Assembly: GCF_900102815.1 (NCBI RefSeq) | Contig: NZ_FNGF01000003.1 | Coordinates: forward strand, 124,001-188,000 | DNA: 64,000 nucleotides | Direction of reading: 5' to 3' | From: Glycomyces sambucus | GTDB lineage: Bacteria > Actinomycetota > Actinomycetes > Mycobacteriales > Micromonosporaceae | Shown here: in pieces, positions 8,205 to 17,099 of the stretch | Layout of the letters: every line of letters begins with the position of its first letter | Numbering within the stretch: the first letter of the stretch is position 1 | Notes under the pieces: generated by a model | What the model saw: the letters and a program-made list of their open reading frames with translations, nothing else | Told to the model about the DNA's origin: nothing | The model's database searches: none | Program-made: the position numbers and the translations under genes

Positions 8205-8855
8205 TCAGAGCGGGCGGTACGGCTCGCGCTTCGGCCGGTCGGGGTCGGTCGGGTCCCACGGCTCCAGCGGCGCGGTCACCGGCAGGTCGCCGTGGGCCGC
8301 CTGCGGGTCGACCGCCCGGGTCACCGCCAGGTGCGGGTAGCGCTTGGCGATCGACCAGCCGAGCGGGACCGTGGCCTCCTCCAGGCACACCACCCGGTCG
8401 GCCGACGCGAGGTCGAGCCGCGCGAGGCGCCGGACCGCGAGCGGACGCAGCGCGTGGTGGCGGACCGGGCCGTAGACGCGCCAGAACACGTTGCGGCGCA
8501 GCCAGGTCGTGGCCCTGCGGTGCAGGCGCGCGGCGGCGTTCCCGCCGGGGACGCGGCCGTCGAGGCGGCGCAGCACCCCGCCCGGGACCCGCTCCAGCAG
8601 CGTCTCGTACAGCCACACGCCCGGCAGCCGGTTCTCCGGGGCCGCGAGCGAGTGCACCGCGACCATCGGGTGGATCTCCAGGGCCCGGCGCCAGCGCTGG
8701 CCGTCGGCGACCACCGCCTCCACCCGGACGCCCCGCTCGCACGCGTACGCGGCGTACCGGTTGGCGCGCTTGACCGCGCCGTTGCCGAACAGCAGCAGGA
8801 CCACGCGCGGGCTCGGCCGGTCCGTCGCCTGCGTCGCCGCCTGGGTCGCCGTCAC
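8205..8855 (-). CDS. Stand-alone half-GT-B-like protein (member 1)
   Basis: A 216-residue protein from a GTG start whose GTGA overlaps the stop of the upstream GT4 gene, implying translational coupling. It begins like a GT-B Rossmann domain (PRVVLLLFGNGAVKRANRYA) and later has ADRVVCLEEATVPLGW, but ends before any C-terminal nucleotide-sugar-binding domain. By eye it resembles the protein at 10173-10715 and the N-terminal half of the protein at 18521-20635. It is basic, has no signal peptide or membrane helix, and is probably cytoplasmic. I do not recognise a named family. It may be an accessory subunit of the coupled GT4 enzyme. Confidence 0.6.
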   Translation of the reverse strand: MTATQAATQATDRPSPRVVLLLFGNGAVKRANRYAAYACERGVRVEAVVADGQRWRRALEIHPMVAVHSLAAPENRLPGVWLYETLLERVPGGVLRRLDGRVPGGNAAARLHRRATTWLRRNVFWRVYGPVRHHALRPLAVRRLARLDLASADRVVCLEEATVPLGWSIAKRYPHLAVTRAVDPQAAHGDLPVTAPLEPWDPTDPDRPKREPYRPL

Positions 8856-10183
8856 CGCCGGCCTCCTCTCGCCGCGAGGTCGCGGCACCACGCCTCGAAG
8901 GGCTCCAGGGCCCGGTACCTGGTGAAGGAGGCCGCGTAGGCGCGGGCCTCGGCGGCGGTCTCGGGGTCGGTCTTGCGGGCGGCGTCGCCCGCCTCGGCCA
9001 TGGCGCGGGCGACGTCCTCGGGGTCGAGGCTGCCGGGCGCGAACCACAGCGGGTAGTCGGCGAGCAGTTCCTCTGCGGCGCAGCCGCGCTCGTGGACCGA
9101 GACCACGGGCTTGCCGGTCGCCATGTACTCGAAGATCTTCCCCGAGGTCACGTACTTGGAGCCGCCCGCGAGGAACACGAGGACGTCGCTGTCGGCGTAC
9201 GCGCGGCCGATCTCGGCCTTGGCGACCGGGCCCCGGTAGGCGATCCCGTCCGGTTCGGCCTCGCCCAGGCCGAACTCGGCCGCGAGCGCGGCGCGGCTGC
9301 CGGCGAAGAACCCGAGGTGGCCGTACAGGTCGAGGCGGGCGCCGGGGTGGCGGCCGGCGGCGGTCATCCGCTGGAAGCCCTCGAACAGGGGTTTCACCGG
9401 TTGCACTTTGGTGATGGTGCCGACGTACGCGTAGGAGAGGGGCGCGTCGTCGCGGGGGCGCGGGTCCGGCTCCTCGGCGAGGACGTCGGGGTCCCAGCCG
9501 TTGAGGACCACGCGCATCCGCTCGGCCGCCTCGGGGTAGCGCTCGGCGTGCCAGGCGCGCAGGGCCTCGTTGACGAACAGGGCGCCCGCGGCGCCGCCGA
9601 GGATGCGCCGCTCCCAGCCCCAGGCGCGGTGGCCGGGCCCGAACGCGTCGGCGTTCGCGAACAGGTCGAGGGTCCAGGAGTCGCGGTAGTCCACGACGTA
9701 CGGCAGGCCCGTGCGCTTGCCGAGGCGGTAGGCGGCGGCGAAGGACGCGAAGGGGTTCCCGGTGGCGACGACCAGGTCGAAGGGCCGTTCGCGGTGGAGC
9801 CGCAGGCCCTCCTCCACGGCGGCGTCGCCCCAGGAGTGGTAGGCGTCGGGGAACGCGAGGCGCTGGCGCCACCTGTGGAGGCGCTTGGCGAGGAACGGGA
9901 AGTTCCCGCGCAGGGGCCCGAAGCGGCGGACGTCGGTCTCCCAGGGGAAGAAGTCGAGGTCGGGCTGGACGGTGGTGATGCGCGGGTCGACGGTGGCGAC
10001 CAGGCTCTCGTCGAGGGAGCCGACGACGTCGGTGAAGAACCGGTCGGGGGCGCGCGCGACGGTGACGTCCCAGCCGGCCTCGGCGAAGTAGTTCGCGGTG
10101 GCGCGGGCCCGGTAGACGCCGCTGGCGCGCGAGGGCGGGAAGTAGTACGCGAGGTAGAGCAGGCGGGGGCGGTCAGCGGCCAC
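8852..10183 (-). CDS. GT4-type glycosyltransferase, paralogue family II (member A)
   Basis: A 443-residue GT-B enzyme. It opens with LLYLAYYFPPSRASGVYRAR and contains VVDYRDSWTLDLF in the N-terminal half. GGSKYVTSGKIFEYMATGKP near residue 345 is the donor-binding GT4 signature. It is clearly paralogous to 17100-18524, sharing the opening, the DYRD/DFRD W motif and the YVTSGK EYMATG motif. The stop overlaps the GTG of the half-GT-like gene by four bases, and the start overlaps the end of the upstream small gene by 11 bp, so the genes from 13394 down to 8205 form one tight operon. Confidence 0.83.
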   Translation of the reverse strand: MAADRPRLLYLAYYFPPSRASGVYRARATANYFAEAGWDVTVARAPDRFFTDVVGSLDESLVATVDPRITTVQPDLDFFPWETDVRRFGPLRGNFPFLAKRLHRWRQRLAFPDAYHSWGDAAVEEGLRLHRERPFDLVVATGNPFASFAAAYRLGKRTGLPYVVDYRDSWTLDLFANADAFGPGHRAWGWERRILGGAAGALFVNEALRAWHAERYPEAAERMRVVLNGWDPDVLAEEPDPRPRDDAPLSYAYVGTITKVQPVKPLFEGFQRMTAAGRHPGARLDLYGHLGFFAGSRAALAAEFGLGEAEPDGIAYRGPVAKAEIGRAYADSDVLVFLAGGSKYVTSGKIFEYMATGKPVVSVHERGCAAEELLADYPLWFAPGSLDPEDVARAMAEAGDAARKTDPETAAEARAYAASFTRYRALEPFEAWCRDLAARGGRR

Positions 10184-10715
10184 TGGGGGCCTCCGCTCGG
10201 GGCTCGAAGGAGAAGGTGGTGACGAGGTCGGGCCGGGCCTCCAGCAGCGCCGGGAGCCAGTGGACGCCGAGTTCGACGGCCTGCGGCTCGTGGAGCACGA
10301 TCCAGTCGAAGTCGCCGTCGGCGAGGGCCGCGGTGACGGCCGCGAGCCGGTGGGCCTCGCGCAGCGCCTTCGTCTGCGGCCAGCGGCGGCGGGTGAGCGG
10401 GGCGAGGACGGCGCGCCTCCAGCGGGCGGCGGCGCGCGCCGCGGGCCCGCGCAGGGGCCCGCGCCCGGCGCGGCGGAGCACGCCGAGCGGGAGGCGGTTG
10501 AGCAGGAGCGCGACGGCGGCCGACTCGGGGGCGCGGACCGCGGTGGCGCCGGTCCAGACGACCTCCACGCGCGGGTCGAGCGGGGTCTCCTCCCAGGCCG
10601 GGCCCTCCTCGGCGACGAGGCGGACGCGGTGCCCGGCGTCGGCGGCGGCGCGCGTCTCGGTGGCGAGGGCCCGGCGCCAGGCGCTCTTGGGGGCGACGAA
10701 CACGATGGTGGTCAT
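10173..10715 (-). CDS. Stand-alone half-GT-B-like protein (member 2)
   Basis: A 180-residue protein from the ATG at 10715, preceded by GGGAGGAG. It opens with a Rossmann-like strand-helix (TTIVFVAPKSAWRRALATET). It has LPLGVLRRAGR, comparable to VPGGVLRRLDG in the protein at 8205-8855, and FDWIVLHEPQAVELGV, comparable to ADRVVCLEEATVPLGW. It has no C-terminal GT-B domain, no membrane helix and no signal peptide. Its ATG overlaps the stop of the GT4 gene at 10712 (ATGA), and its own end overlaps the next GT4 gene by 11 bp. Function unknown; a partner of neighbouring glycosyltransferases is the simplest reading. Confidence 0.6.
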   Translation of the reverse strand: MTTIVFVAPKSAWRRALATETRAAADAGHRVRLVAEEGPAWEETPLDPRVEVVWTGATAVRAPESAAVALLLNRLPLGVLRRAGRGPLRGPAARAAARWRRAVLAPLTRRRWPQTKALREAHRLAAVTAALADGDFDWIVLHEPQAVELGVHWLPALLEARPDLVTTFSFEPRAEAPSGR

Positions 10716-11923
10716 CGGCGCTCCTCCCGGTCCCACGCCTCGTAGTGGCGCGCGGCGACGGCTTCGTAGGAGTACTTGGCGCGCAGGCGCTCCCGCGCGG
10801 CGGGCACGTCGGTCTTGGCGGGGTACCGCTCGCGCAGGTCCGTGTAGGCGGCGACCATGGCGTCCGGGTCGGGGTCGACGTCGAACAGCCGCCCGGCCTC
10901 GGCCTCGATGCCCTCCAGGACCTGGTCGGACCCGCCCGAACGCGTGACCAGGACCGGGGTCCCGGCTGCCAGGGCCTCCACGACGACCACGCCGAAGGTC
11001 TCGTGGCGGCTGGTGTGCACGAACAGGTCGTGCGCGGCCATGAGGCCCGGGACCTGCGCGGGGTCGACCGAGCCGATGAACGAGACGGCGTCGTCGACGC
11101 CGAGGTCGCGGGCGAGCGCTTCGAGTCCGGGGCGGAGCTTCCCGTCCCCGGCGACGGTGAGCTCCAGGTCCGGGTGCGCCGCGCGGCAGCGGCGGAACGC
11201 CTCCAGGAGGTAGTCGATCCGCTTGCGCTCGTTCAGGGCCGCGACCGAGATCCAGCGGCGCAGCGCGGCCGGGGCCGCCTCGCGCGGGGACCGGAAGTCG
11301 ATCGGGTTGGCCATGTACCGGAGCTTCCCGGCGAGGTGCGGGAACTCGGCGGCGATGCGGTCGTGGAGGGGCGCGCCGACGACGTAGAACCCGTCGGCGC
11401 GCTCCAGGACCTCCTCGTAGCGGGCGCGGGCGGCCGGCTGCTCCAGGACCCGGTCGAGGAACGAGGCGTGCTCGGTGACGTGGACGCGCGCGCCGGGCGC
11501 GGCGTTCTCCAGCGCGGCCCAGCCGCCGGTGATCGGGACGTGCGCGTGCACGATCGGGGCTTCCAGGGGCCGCCCGCCGAGGAACGTCCGCAGCCAGCGC
11601 GCGGACGCGTCCGAGTGCGTGATCCAGGCGGTGTCGCGGGGCGTCAGGGTCGGGACCCGGTGGAGGACGGCGCCGCCCGCGGTCGCCAGGCGCACCCCGG
11701 AGCGGGCGAGGAGCCGTTCGTGGAGGGCGATGACCTCGGGGTCCGCGTCCAGGGGCGCCTCGACCTCGCCGACGGGCCAGCTCTTCAGGTGGTACACGTC
11801 GAGCTCGGCGCAGCCGCCGGCGACGGCCTCGACCTGGGCGCGGACGAACGACCCCGAGTACGTGACCTGCGGCTCGGGGTACCAGGGGGTGACGACCGCG
11901 ACGCGGCGCTGCGCCTCAGCCAT
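10712..11923 (-). CDS. GT4-type glycosyltransferase
   Basis: The 403-residue enzyme is a standard family-4 retaining glycosyltransferase. The N-terminal half opens with VAVVTPWYPEPQVTYSGSF and the acceptor side carries VHVTEHASFLDR. The C-terminal half has ISVAALNERKRIDYLLEAF, a GDGKLR loop and the E-x7-E element HETFGVVVVEALAAGTP. It is the best-preserved GT4 in this operon and not a close paralogue of the others. It overlaps its neighbours by 4 bp (ATGA, downstream) and 8 bp (upstream). Donor and acceptor cannot be assigned from sequence. Confidence 0.88.
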   Translation of the reverse strand: MAEAQRRVAVVTPWYPEPQVTYSGSFVRAQVEAVAGGCAELDVYHLKSWPVGEVEAPLDADPEVIALHERLLARSGVRLATAGGAVLHRVPTLTPRDTAWITHSDASARWLRTFLGGRPLEAPIVHAHVPITGGWAALENAAPGARVHVTEHASFLDRVLEQPAARARYEEVLERADGFYVVGAPLHDRIAAEFPHLAGKLRYMANPIDFRSPREAAPAALRRWISVAALNERKRIDYLLEAFRRCRAAHPDLELTVAGDGKLRPGLEALARDLGVDDAVSFIGSVDPAQVPGLMAAHDLFVHTSRHETFGVVVVEALAAGTPVLVTRSGGSDQVLEGIEAEAGRLFDVDPDPDAMVAAYTDLRERYPAKTDVPAARERLRAKYSYEAVAARHYEAWDREERR

Positions 11924-13394
11924 GGAGGAGCCGCCCGTACAGTCCGGTGAGGCGCTTCGCCTGGCCGTCCCAGGTCCACTCGTCCAGGGGCACGCGCTCG
12001 GCGTACGCCTTCCGGTAGCGCTCGGGGTCGTCCAGGACCGCGGTGACCGCGCGCGTGAAGTCGGCGGTGTCCTCAGCGGTGAAGACCTCGCCCTGGCCGG
12101 TGGTGCGCACCAGCTCGGACATGGTCTTCACGTCGGACACGACCACGGGGATGCGCGCGTGCGAGTACTCGAAGAACTTGGTGATGAGGGAGATCTCGTG
12201 GTTCCCCCAGTGGTGGATGGGGATCACGCCGAGGTCGGCCTCCGCGAGGAACGGCACCACCTGGCGGTGGGGCACGTAGGAGAGGACGTGGACGCGGTCG
12301 GCGACGCCGAGTTCGGCGGCCCGCTCCTGGGTGCGCTTGACGTAGCGCCAGTGCGGGTAGGAGACGACGAGCGCGGCGTGGGCGTCCGGGAGCGCGGGCA
12401 GCGCCTCGACGAGGATATGGAGGCCGCGCTGCTCCAGCGGGGCGCCGCTGTAGACCATGAGCGGCACGGCCGGGCCGATGCCGCAGCGCTCGCGCAGGCC
12501 CGGCTCGGGCCGCTCGACGCCACCGCTGGTGTCGGGCACGTTCATGACCACCTCGGGCAGGGCCGGGAGGCGGTGGCGCTCGCGCATCATCTCGGCGAGC
12601 GTGTCGGAGACGGTGACCACGGCGTCGGCGTGGGGCGCGTACTCGCGCTCGTGCCGCAGCTGCGCCTCCTTCCACCACGGGTGGTGCTTCCAGGACTTCA
12701 TGCCGGGCAGGTACTCGTGGGCGTCCCACACCAGCTTGACGTCGCGCCCGGCCGCGGCGGCGCGGAGCTTCGCGCGGGCGCCGACGCCGAGCATCTGGAA
12801 GTCGTTGGCGTGGATGAGGTCCGGCGCGAGGGCGTCGACCACGGGCCCGAAGGACAGTTCGAGGTCCCACAGGGCCGGGTCGAGGCGGCGCCACGCGCGG
12901 TCGCCCATGGCCGCCTTCCAGAAGGACGCGGCGAGGCGGTCGACGCGGCCCGCCGCGGCGGCCCGGTCGGCTTCGAGCCTGCGGGTGGCCTTGCGGCGCA
13001 GGCCGGTCCAGGCCCAGAAGGCCCGGTACGCGGCCTCGCGGGGGGCCAAGGACAGCGCTGAGGCGCCGCGGGCGCGGTCGGTGTCGAGGTCGGCGCGCCA
13101 AGCGCGGGCCTGCCGGTGCCGGTAGGACGCGAGCGGCCCGGGCGGGTAGGCGAGCGGGGAGCGGAGCCAGCCGCGGCGCATCTGGTGGCGGCGGCGGTCG
13201 AACACGCGGTCGACGGGCACCAGGCGCACCGTCGCGCCGCCGAGCGCCCACTCCTCGGCCCTGCCGCTGGGGGAGGCACCGAGCAGGACGACCTCGTAGC
13301 CGGCCGCGGCGGCCGACTCGGCCTCCTTCTGCACGCGCGAATCACCGGTGACGCCGTTCTGCACGAGCATCACGATCCGCCGGGGGTGCACCAT
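11916..13394 (-). CDS. GT4-type glycosyltransferase, paralogue family I (member B)
   Basis: The 492-residue GT-B enzyme opens with IVMLVQNGVTGDSRVQKEAE. It has VWDAHEYLPGMKSWKHHPWW in the middle and KFFEYSHARIPVVVSDVKTM in the donor-binding half. It is paralogous to 6308-7900 and 15383-16936. As first gene of the minus-strand run 13394 to 8205 it is likely transcribed from the 252-bp divergent region shared with the plus-strand wbpD-type gene. The start at 13394 follows a weak GGAACGATG context; no better start lies inside. Confidence 0.82.
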   Translation of the reverse strand: MVHPRRIVMLVQNGVTGDSRVQKEAESAAAAGYEVVLLGASPSGRAEEWALGGATVRLVPVDRVFDRRRHQMRRGWLRSPLAYPPGPLASYRHRQARAWRADLDTDRARGASALSLAPREAAYRAFWAWTGLRRKATRRLEADRAAAAGRVDRLAASFWKAAMGDRAWRRLDPALWDLELSFGPVVDALAPDLIHANDFQMLGVGARAKLRAAAAGRDVKLVWDAHEYLPGMKSWKHHPWWKEAQLRHEREYAPHADAVVTVSDTLAEMMRERHRLPALPEVVMNVPDTSGGVERPEPGLRERCGIGPAVPLMVYSGAPLEQRGLHILVEALPALPDAHAALVVSYPHWRYVKRTQERAAELGVADRVHVLSYVPHRQVVPFLAEADLGVIPIHHWGNHEISLITKFFEYSHARIPVVVSDVKTMSELVRTTGQGEVFTAEDTADFTRAVTAVLDDPERYRKAYAERVPLDEWTWDGQAKRLTGLYGRLLHG

Positions 13395-13586
13395 CGTTCC
13401 TCCGAGTTCACCTTACGTCCGCCGGACCGTAGGGCCGTCCGGCAGGCACATCGTACGGAACGCCCCGCTTCACCTGGCGTTTCCCTAACGTTCGGACACC
13501 CGCGCGCCGCCGTTCGCCCGCCGTTCCCGCGCCCGGGCGGGCCCGGGGCCCCGGCTTGACCCGGGGCGGCCGTGAAAGGCGGCTCG

Positions 13587-13592
13587 TATACT
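13587..13592 (+). promoter_or_regulatory. Probable -10 box for the wbpD-wbpI operon
   Basis: TATACT (13587-13592) stands in otherwise GC-rich intergenic DNA, 54 bp upstream of the ATG at 13647. A TTGACC sequence lies further upstream but at too great a spacing (25 bp) to be a confident -35. Confidence 0.5.
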
Positions 13593-13646
13593 CAGGCGGT
13601 CCGATCCCGTGGCGGCCCCCGCCGTCGAACCCGCAGGAAGCAGCGA

Positions 13647-14249
13647 ATGCCTTACAGGGTCCAGGAAACCGCCCAGGTGCACGAGAGCGCGGAGGTCGGC
13701 GACGACTCCTCGGTGTGGGAGCTCGCGCAGATCCGCGAGCACGCCCGCCTCGGCCGCAACTGCGTCGTCGGCCGCGGCGCCTACATCGGCACCGGGGTCC
13801 GCATCGGCGACAACGTGAAGATCCAGAACTACGCGCTGGTGTACGAGCCCGCGACGCTCGCCGACGGCGTGTTCGTCGGGCCCGCCGCCGTGTTCACCAA
13901 CGACCACAACCCGCGCGCGGTCGCCGCCGACGGCACCGTCAAGCGCGCGCACGACTGGGAGGCCGTGGGCGTCGACGTCGCCGAGGGCGCCTCCATCGGG
14001 GCGCGCGCGGTCTGCGTCGCGCCGGTGCGCATCGGCCGCTGGGCGATGGTCGCGGCCGGGGCCGTGGTCACCAAGGACGTCCCGGACTACGCGCTCGTCA
14101 TGGGCGTGCCCGCGAAGCGGGCGGGGTGGATCGGCCGCACCGGCCGCCGCCTCGAAGCGGACGGCGACGGCGGCTGGACCTGCCCCGACACCGGGGACCG
14201 GTTCCAGGAGAAGGACGGCACGCTCATCGAGATCGAGAAGGAGTCCTGA
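13647..14249 (+). CDS. wbpD: WbpD-type N-acetyltransferase (left-handed beta-helix)
   Basis: The 200-residue hexapeptide-repeat protein forms a left-handed beta-helix trimer. It resembles UDP-2-acetamido-3-amino-2,3-dideoxy-glucuronate N-acetyltransferase. Repeats run from about residue 15 to 165 (IGTGVRIGDNVKIQNYALVY, later AMVAAGAVVTKDVPDYALVMG). FTNDHNPRA holds the conserved Asn/His region. The C-terminal tail WTCPDTGDRFQEKDGTLIEI is typical of WbpD/WlbB. The ATG at 13647 has AGGAAG upstream and matches where homology starts. It lies one base before the epimerase gene, so the two are co-transcribed. The other pathway enzymes lie at 21.7-26.0 kb. Confidence 0.85.
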   Translation: MPYRVQETAQVHESAEVGDDSSVWELAQIREHARLGRNCVVGRGAYIGTGVRIGDNVKIQNYALVYEPATLADGVFVGPAAVFTNDHNPRAVAADGTVKRAHDWEAVGVDVAEGASIGARAVCVAPVRIGRWAMVAAGAVVTKDVPDYALVMGVPAKRAGWIGRTGRRLEADGDGGWTCPDTGDRFQEKDGTLIEIEKES

Positions 14250-14250
14250 C

Positions 14251-15339
14251 GTGAAGGTCGTCAGCATCGTGGGCGCGCGCCCGCAACTGGTGAAGCTCGG
14301 CGCGATCGCGAAGGCGTTCGCGGGCACGGAGCACCGGCACGTGGTGGTCCACACCGGGCAGCACTACGACCCCGAGCTCTCGGACGTGTTCTTCACCGAG
14401 TTCGGCATCCCCGAACCCGACTTCCACCTCGGCATCGGCTCGGGCAGCCACGGCGCCCAGACCGGCGCGATGCTCGCCGCGATCGACCCGATCCTCGACG
14501 CCGAGCGGCCCGACTGGGTGCTCGTCTACGGCGACACGAACTCCACGATCGCCGGGGCGCTCTCGGCGGTCAAGCAGCACCTCCCGGTCGCGCACCTCGA
14601 GGCGGGCCTGCGCTCGTTCAACCGGCGCATGCCCGAGGAGCACAACCGGGTCCTCACCGACCACTGCGCCGACCTCCTGCTCGCCCCGACCGACGAGGCC
14701 GTGCGGCACCTGGCGAACGAGGGCCTGGGCGCGCGCGCCGTCAACGTCGGCGACGTCATGGTCGACGTGTGCTTCCACACCCGCGACGCCGTGCTCGCCG
14801 CCGGGGAGCGCCCCGAGCTGCCCGCCGGGATCGACCCCGACGCGCCGTTCCTGGTGTCGACGCTCCACCGCGCCGAGAACACCGACGACCCCGAACTGCT
14901 CGCCGCGCTCGTCGAGTCGCTCGCGGGCCTGCCGGTCCCGGTGGCGCTCCTCGCGCACCCGCGGCTCCAGGCCAAGGCCGACCAGTACGGGCTCAAGCTG
15001 ACGCAGGGCTCGGTCGTCGCCGCCAAGCCGCTGCCGTACCGCCAGCTCGTGGCCGCCGTCCTCGCGTCCTCGGGCGTGGTCACCGACTCCGGGGGCCTCC
15101 AGAAGGAGGCGTACCTGCTCGGGCGCCCGTGCACGACGCTGCGCACCGAGACCGAGTGGGTCGAGACCCTGCGAGAAGGCTGGAACGTCCTCGTGCCGCG
15201 CCCCGACCGGCTGCCGGCCGAGGAGTGGATCCGGACCGCGACGCGCCCGGCGCCCTCGGTGCTGCTCGACGCCCCGTACGGGGACGGCACCGCCGGCCTC
15301 GCGGTCGTGCGGACCCTCGAAGCGCACCTGCCGAAGTAA
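14251..15339 (+). CDS. wbpI: Non-hydrolysing UDP-sugar 2-epimerase (WecB/WbpI family)
   Basis: A 362-residue GT-B-like epimerase from a GTG start. Family signatures are VHTGQHYDPELSDVFF, VYGDTNST, LEAGLRSFNRRMPEEHNRVL (which carries the catalytic acidic residues), STLHRAENTD and VVTDSGGLQKEAY. Both WecB (UDP-GlcNAc to UDP-ManNAc) and WbpI (UDP-GlcNAc3NAcA to UDP-ManNAc3NAcA) have this fold. Direct coupling to the WbpD-type acetyltransferase, plus WbpA/B/E-type genes nearby, favours WbpI. The distinction is an inference from context, not from diagnostic residues. Confidence 0.8.
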   Translation: MKVVSIVGARPQLVKLGAIAKAFAGTEHRHVVVHTGQHYDPELSDVFFTEFGIPEPDFHLGIGSGSHGAQTGAMLAAIDPILDAERPDWVLVYGDTNSTIAGALSAVKQHLPVAHLEAGLRSFNRRMPEEHNRVLTDHCADLLLAPTDEAVRHLANEGLGARAVNVGDVMVDVCFHTRDAVLAAGERPELPAGIDPDAPFLVSTLHRAENTDDPELLAALVESLAGLPVPVALLAHPRLQAKADQYGLKLTQGSVVAAKPLPYRQLVAAVLASSGVVTDSGGLQKEAYLLGRPCTTLRTETEWVETLREGWNVLVPRPDRLPAEEWIRTATRPAPSVLLDAPYGDGTAGLAVVRTLEAHLPK

Positions 15340-15350
15340 GCGGGAAGTGA

Positions 15351-15379
15351 ACGGGCCCCGGCGATCCGCCGGGGCCCGT
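15351..15379. terminator. Bidirectional hairpin terminator after wbpI
   Basis: A perfect 13-bp stem, ACGGGCCCCGGCG (15351-15363) with its complement at 15367-15379 and an ATC loop, lies between the convergent wbpI-type gene and the GT4 gene ending at 15383. Confidence 0.85.
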
Positions 15380-15382
15380 CCG

Positions 15383-16936
15383 CTACGCCGCGCGCCGCGG
15401 CGCGGGGCCGATGAGCTCCTCGTACAGCGCGGTGTACGTGCGCGCCTGGTGCTCCCAGGAGTACTCCTCCAGCAGGGCCGGGTCGTCGTACGCGCGCCGG
15501 TAGGTGTCCTTACCTGCGAGGATCTTGCGGATCGCCTCCGCCATGCTCGCGGGGTCGCCGGAGGCGAACACCTCGCCGTTGCCCAGGCGCCGGACCTCGG
15601 CGGCCATGGTCTTCACGTTCGAGACCACCAGCGGCAGCCGGGCGTGGCTGTACTCGAAGAACTTGTTCGGCAGCGCGATCTCGTGGTTGACCGACCCGGT
15701 CCGCATCGGGTGGATGCCCATGTCGGCGGTGGACAGGAACCGCGGCAGGTCCGCGTAGTGGACGTAGTCGCGGAAGTGGAGCCGGTCGGCGACCCCCAGC
15801 TCCTCGCCGAGGGCCACGAGCGACTTCCCGTACGCGCTCTCCATGCGCACCTTGGAGATGAGGAACGCCAGGTGCAGGTCGGGGACGAGGCGGGCCGCCT
15901 CGATCATGACCTCGATCTGCCGCTCGGGCGCGGCCCAGCCGGAGTAGACCGCGAGCGGCGTGTCCTCGTCGAGCTTGCAGTCGCTGCGGATGTCGCCGGG
16001 GTCCGGCCGGGCCGGGCCGGCGCCGAGGGGCGCGTTCAGGACCACCGCGGGCTCGCGGGCGAGGCCGTGGTCGGCCTTGAGCAGGGCCGCGAGCGGGCCG
16101 GAGACGGTGACCACCGCGTCGGCGTACGGTATGTACCGGCGCTCCCAGCGCGTCAGCGCGACCTGCCGGTGGAGCGGGACGCCGTCGGAGTGGCCCGGCA
16201 CGTACTCGTGGGCGTCGTACAGGATCCGCACCTGCTTGCCCTTGGCGCGCATGCGGTCGGCGGCGCGGGCGGCGATGCCGAGCGGGAACGCGTCGTGCAC
16301 GTGGATCAGGTCGGGCTCCAGCCGCAGGATCTCGGGGCGGAACGCGGTCTCGAACCGGTGGAAGCCGACGTCGAGGCGCCGCCAGGCGCGGTCGCCGAGG
16401 AGGACCGTCCACCAGCGGATGTCCCAGCGCTCCAGGCGCCCTTCGCGCTTGAGGAAGCGGTCGCGGGCCTTCGAGGCGGCCAGGCGGCGGCCGATCCACG
16501 CGCGCTGGACCTTGCGGCCGGCGCGGCTGAGGACCAACGGCGGGCGCAGCAGGCCGTCGCGGCCGCCGATCCCGGGCCGCTCCTGGCGCCGGGCCTCCAG
16601 CTCGGTCTTCTCGATCCTGATCCGCAGGCGCCGCTGCCGGGCCTTGTCGGGGGTGGCGTACGCGAGCGGGTGGGCCCAGAACGCGGCGGCGCGGCGCAGC
16701 GTGCGCGGCGGCGCGAGCTTCGGCAGCGGGATCTTGTGGACGCTGTAGCCGTCCTGCCCGTAGTGCTGCTCCTCACCGGTGACCGAGACGCCGACGAGGT
16801 GCACGTCCCAGCCGGAGGCGGCCACCGACGCGGCGGCCTTCTGCACCCGCGAGTCGCCCTCGATCCGGTTGGGCACCACCATGACCACCCGGGCCGCACC
16901 GGGCTCGGGGGCCGCGTCTGTCGTTGTCGCTGTCAT
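15383..16936 (-). CDS. GT4-type glycosyltransferase, paralogue family I (member C)
   Basis: From the ATG at 16936 the enzyme has 517 residues. It opens with VVMVVPNRIEGDSRVQKAA. It has LYDAHEYVPGHSDGVPLHR in the centre, and KFFEYSHARLPLVVSNVKTM in the donor-binding half. Alignment with the proteins at 6308-7900 and 11916-13394 is evident throughout. The longer frame to 17095 was rejected because it would run into the divergent promoter and lacks family sequence. It is a single-gene unit on the minus strand, ended by the hairpin at 15351-15379 and divergent from the gene at 17100. Confidence 0.82.
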   Translation of the reverse strand: MTATTTDAAPEPGAARVVMVVPNRIEGDSRVQKAAASVAASGWDVHLVGVSVTGEEQHYGQDGYSVHKIPLPKLAPPRTLRRAAAFWAHPLAYATPDKARQRRLRIRIEKTELEARRQERPGIGGRDGLLRPPLVLSRAGRKVQRAWIGRRLAASKARDRFLKREGRLERWDIRWWTVLLGDRAWRRLDVGFHRFETAFRPEILRLEPDLIHVHDAFPLGIAARAADRMRAKGKQVRILYDAHEYVPGHSDGVPLHRQVALTRWERRYIPYADAVVTVSGPLAALLKADHGLAREPAVVLNAPLGAGPARPDPGDIRSDCKLDEDTPLAVYSGWAAPERQIEVMIEAARLVPDLHLAFLISKVRMESAYGKSLVALGEELGVADRLHFRDYVHYADLPRFLSTADMGIHPMRTGSVNHEIALPNKFFEYSHARLPLVVSNVKTMAAEVRRLGNGEVFASGDPASMAEAIRKILAGKDTYRRAYDDPALLEEYSWEHQARTYTALYEELIGPAPRRAA

Positions 16937-17099
16937 CGGCGTCGCTTCCGTCGGTCGCACGTGGAGTGGGTGTCGCGGCACTCTACCGCCGGCCGGGGAG
17001 GCGGGGCGGAGAGCGGCGCCGCGCCCGGACCGGGAGGACCGGCACAATCGTGATCCGCACAGCTCAGGGCACTGGCGCTCCATGCTAACGTCCACTACT

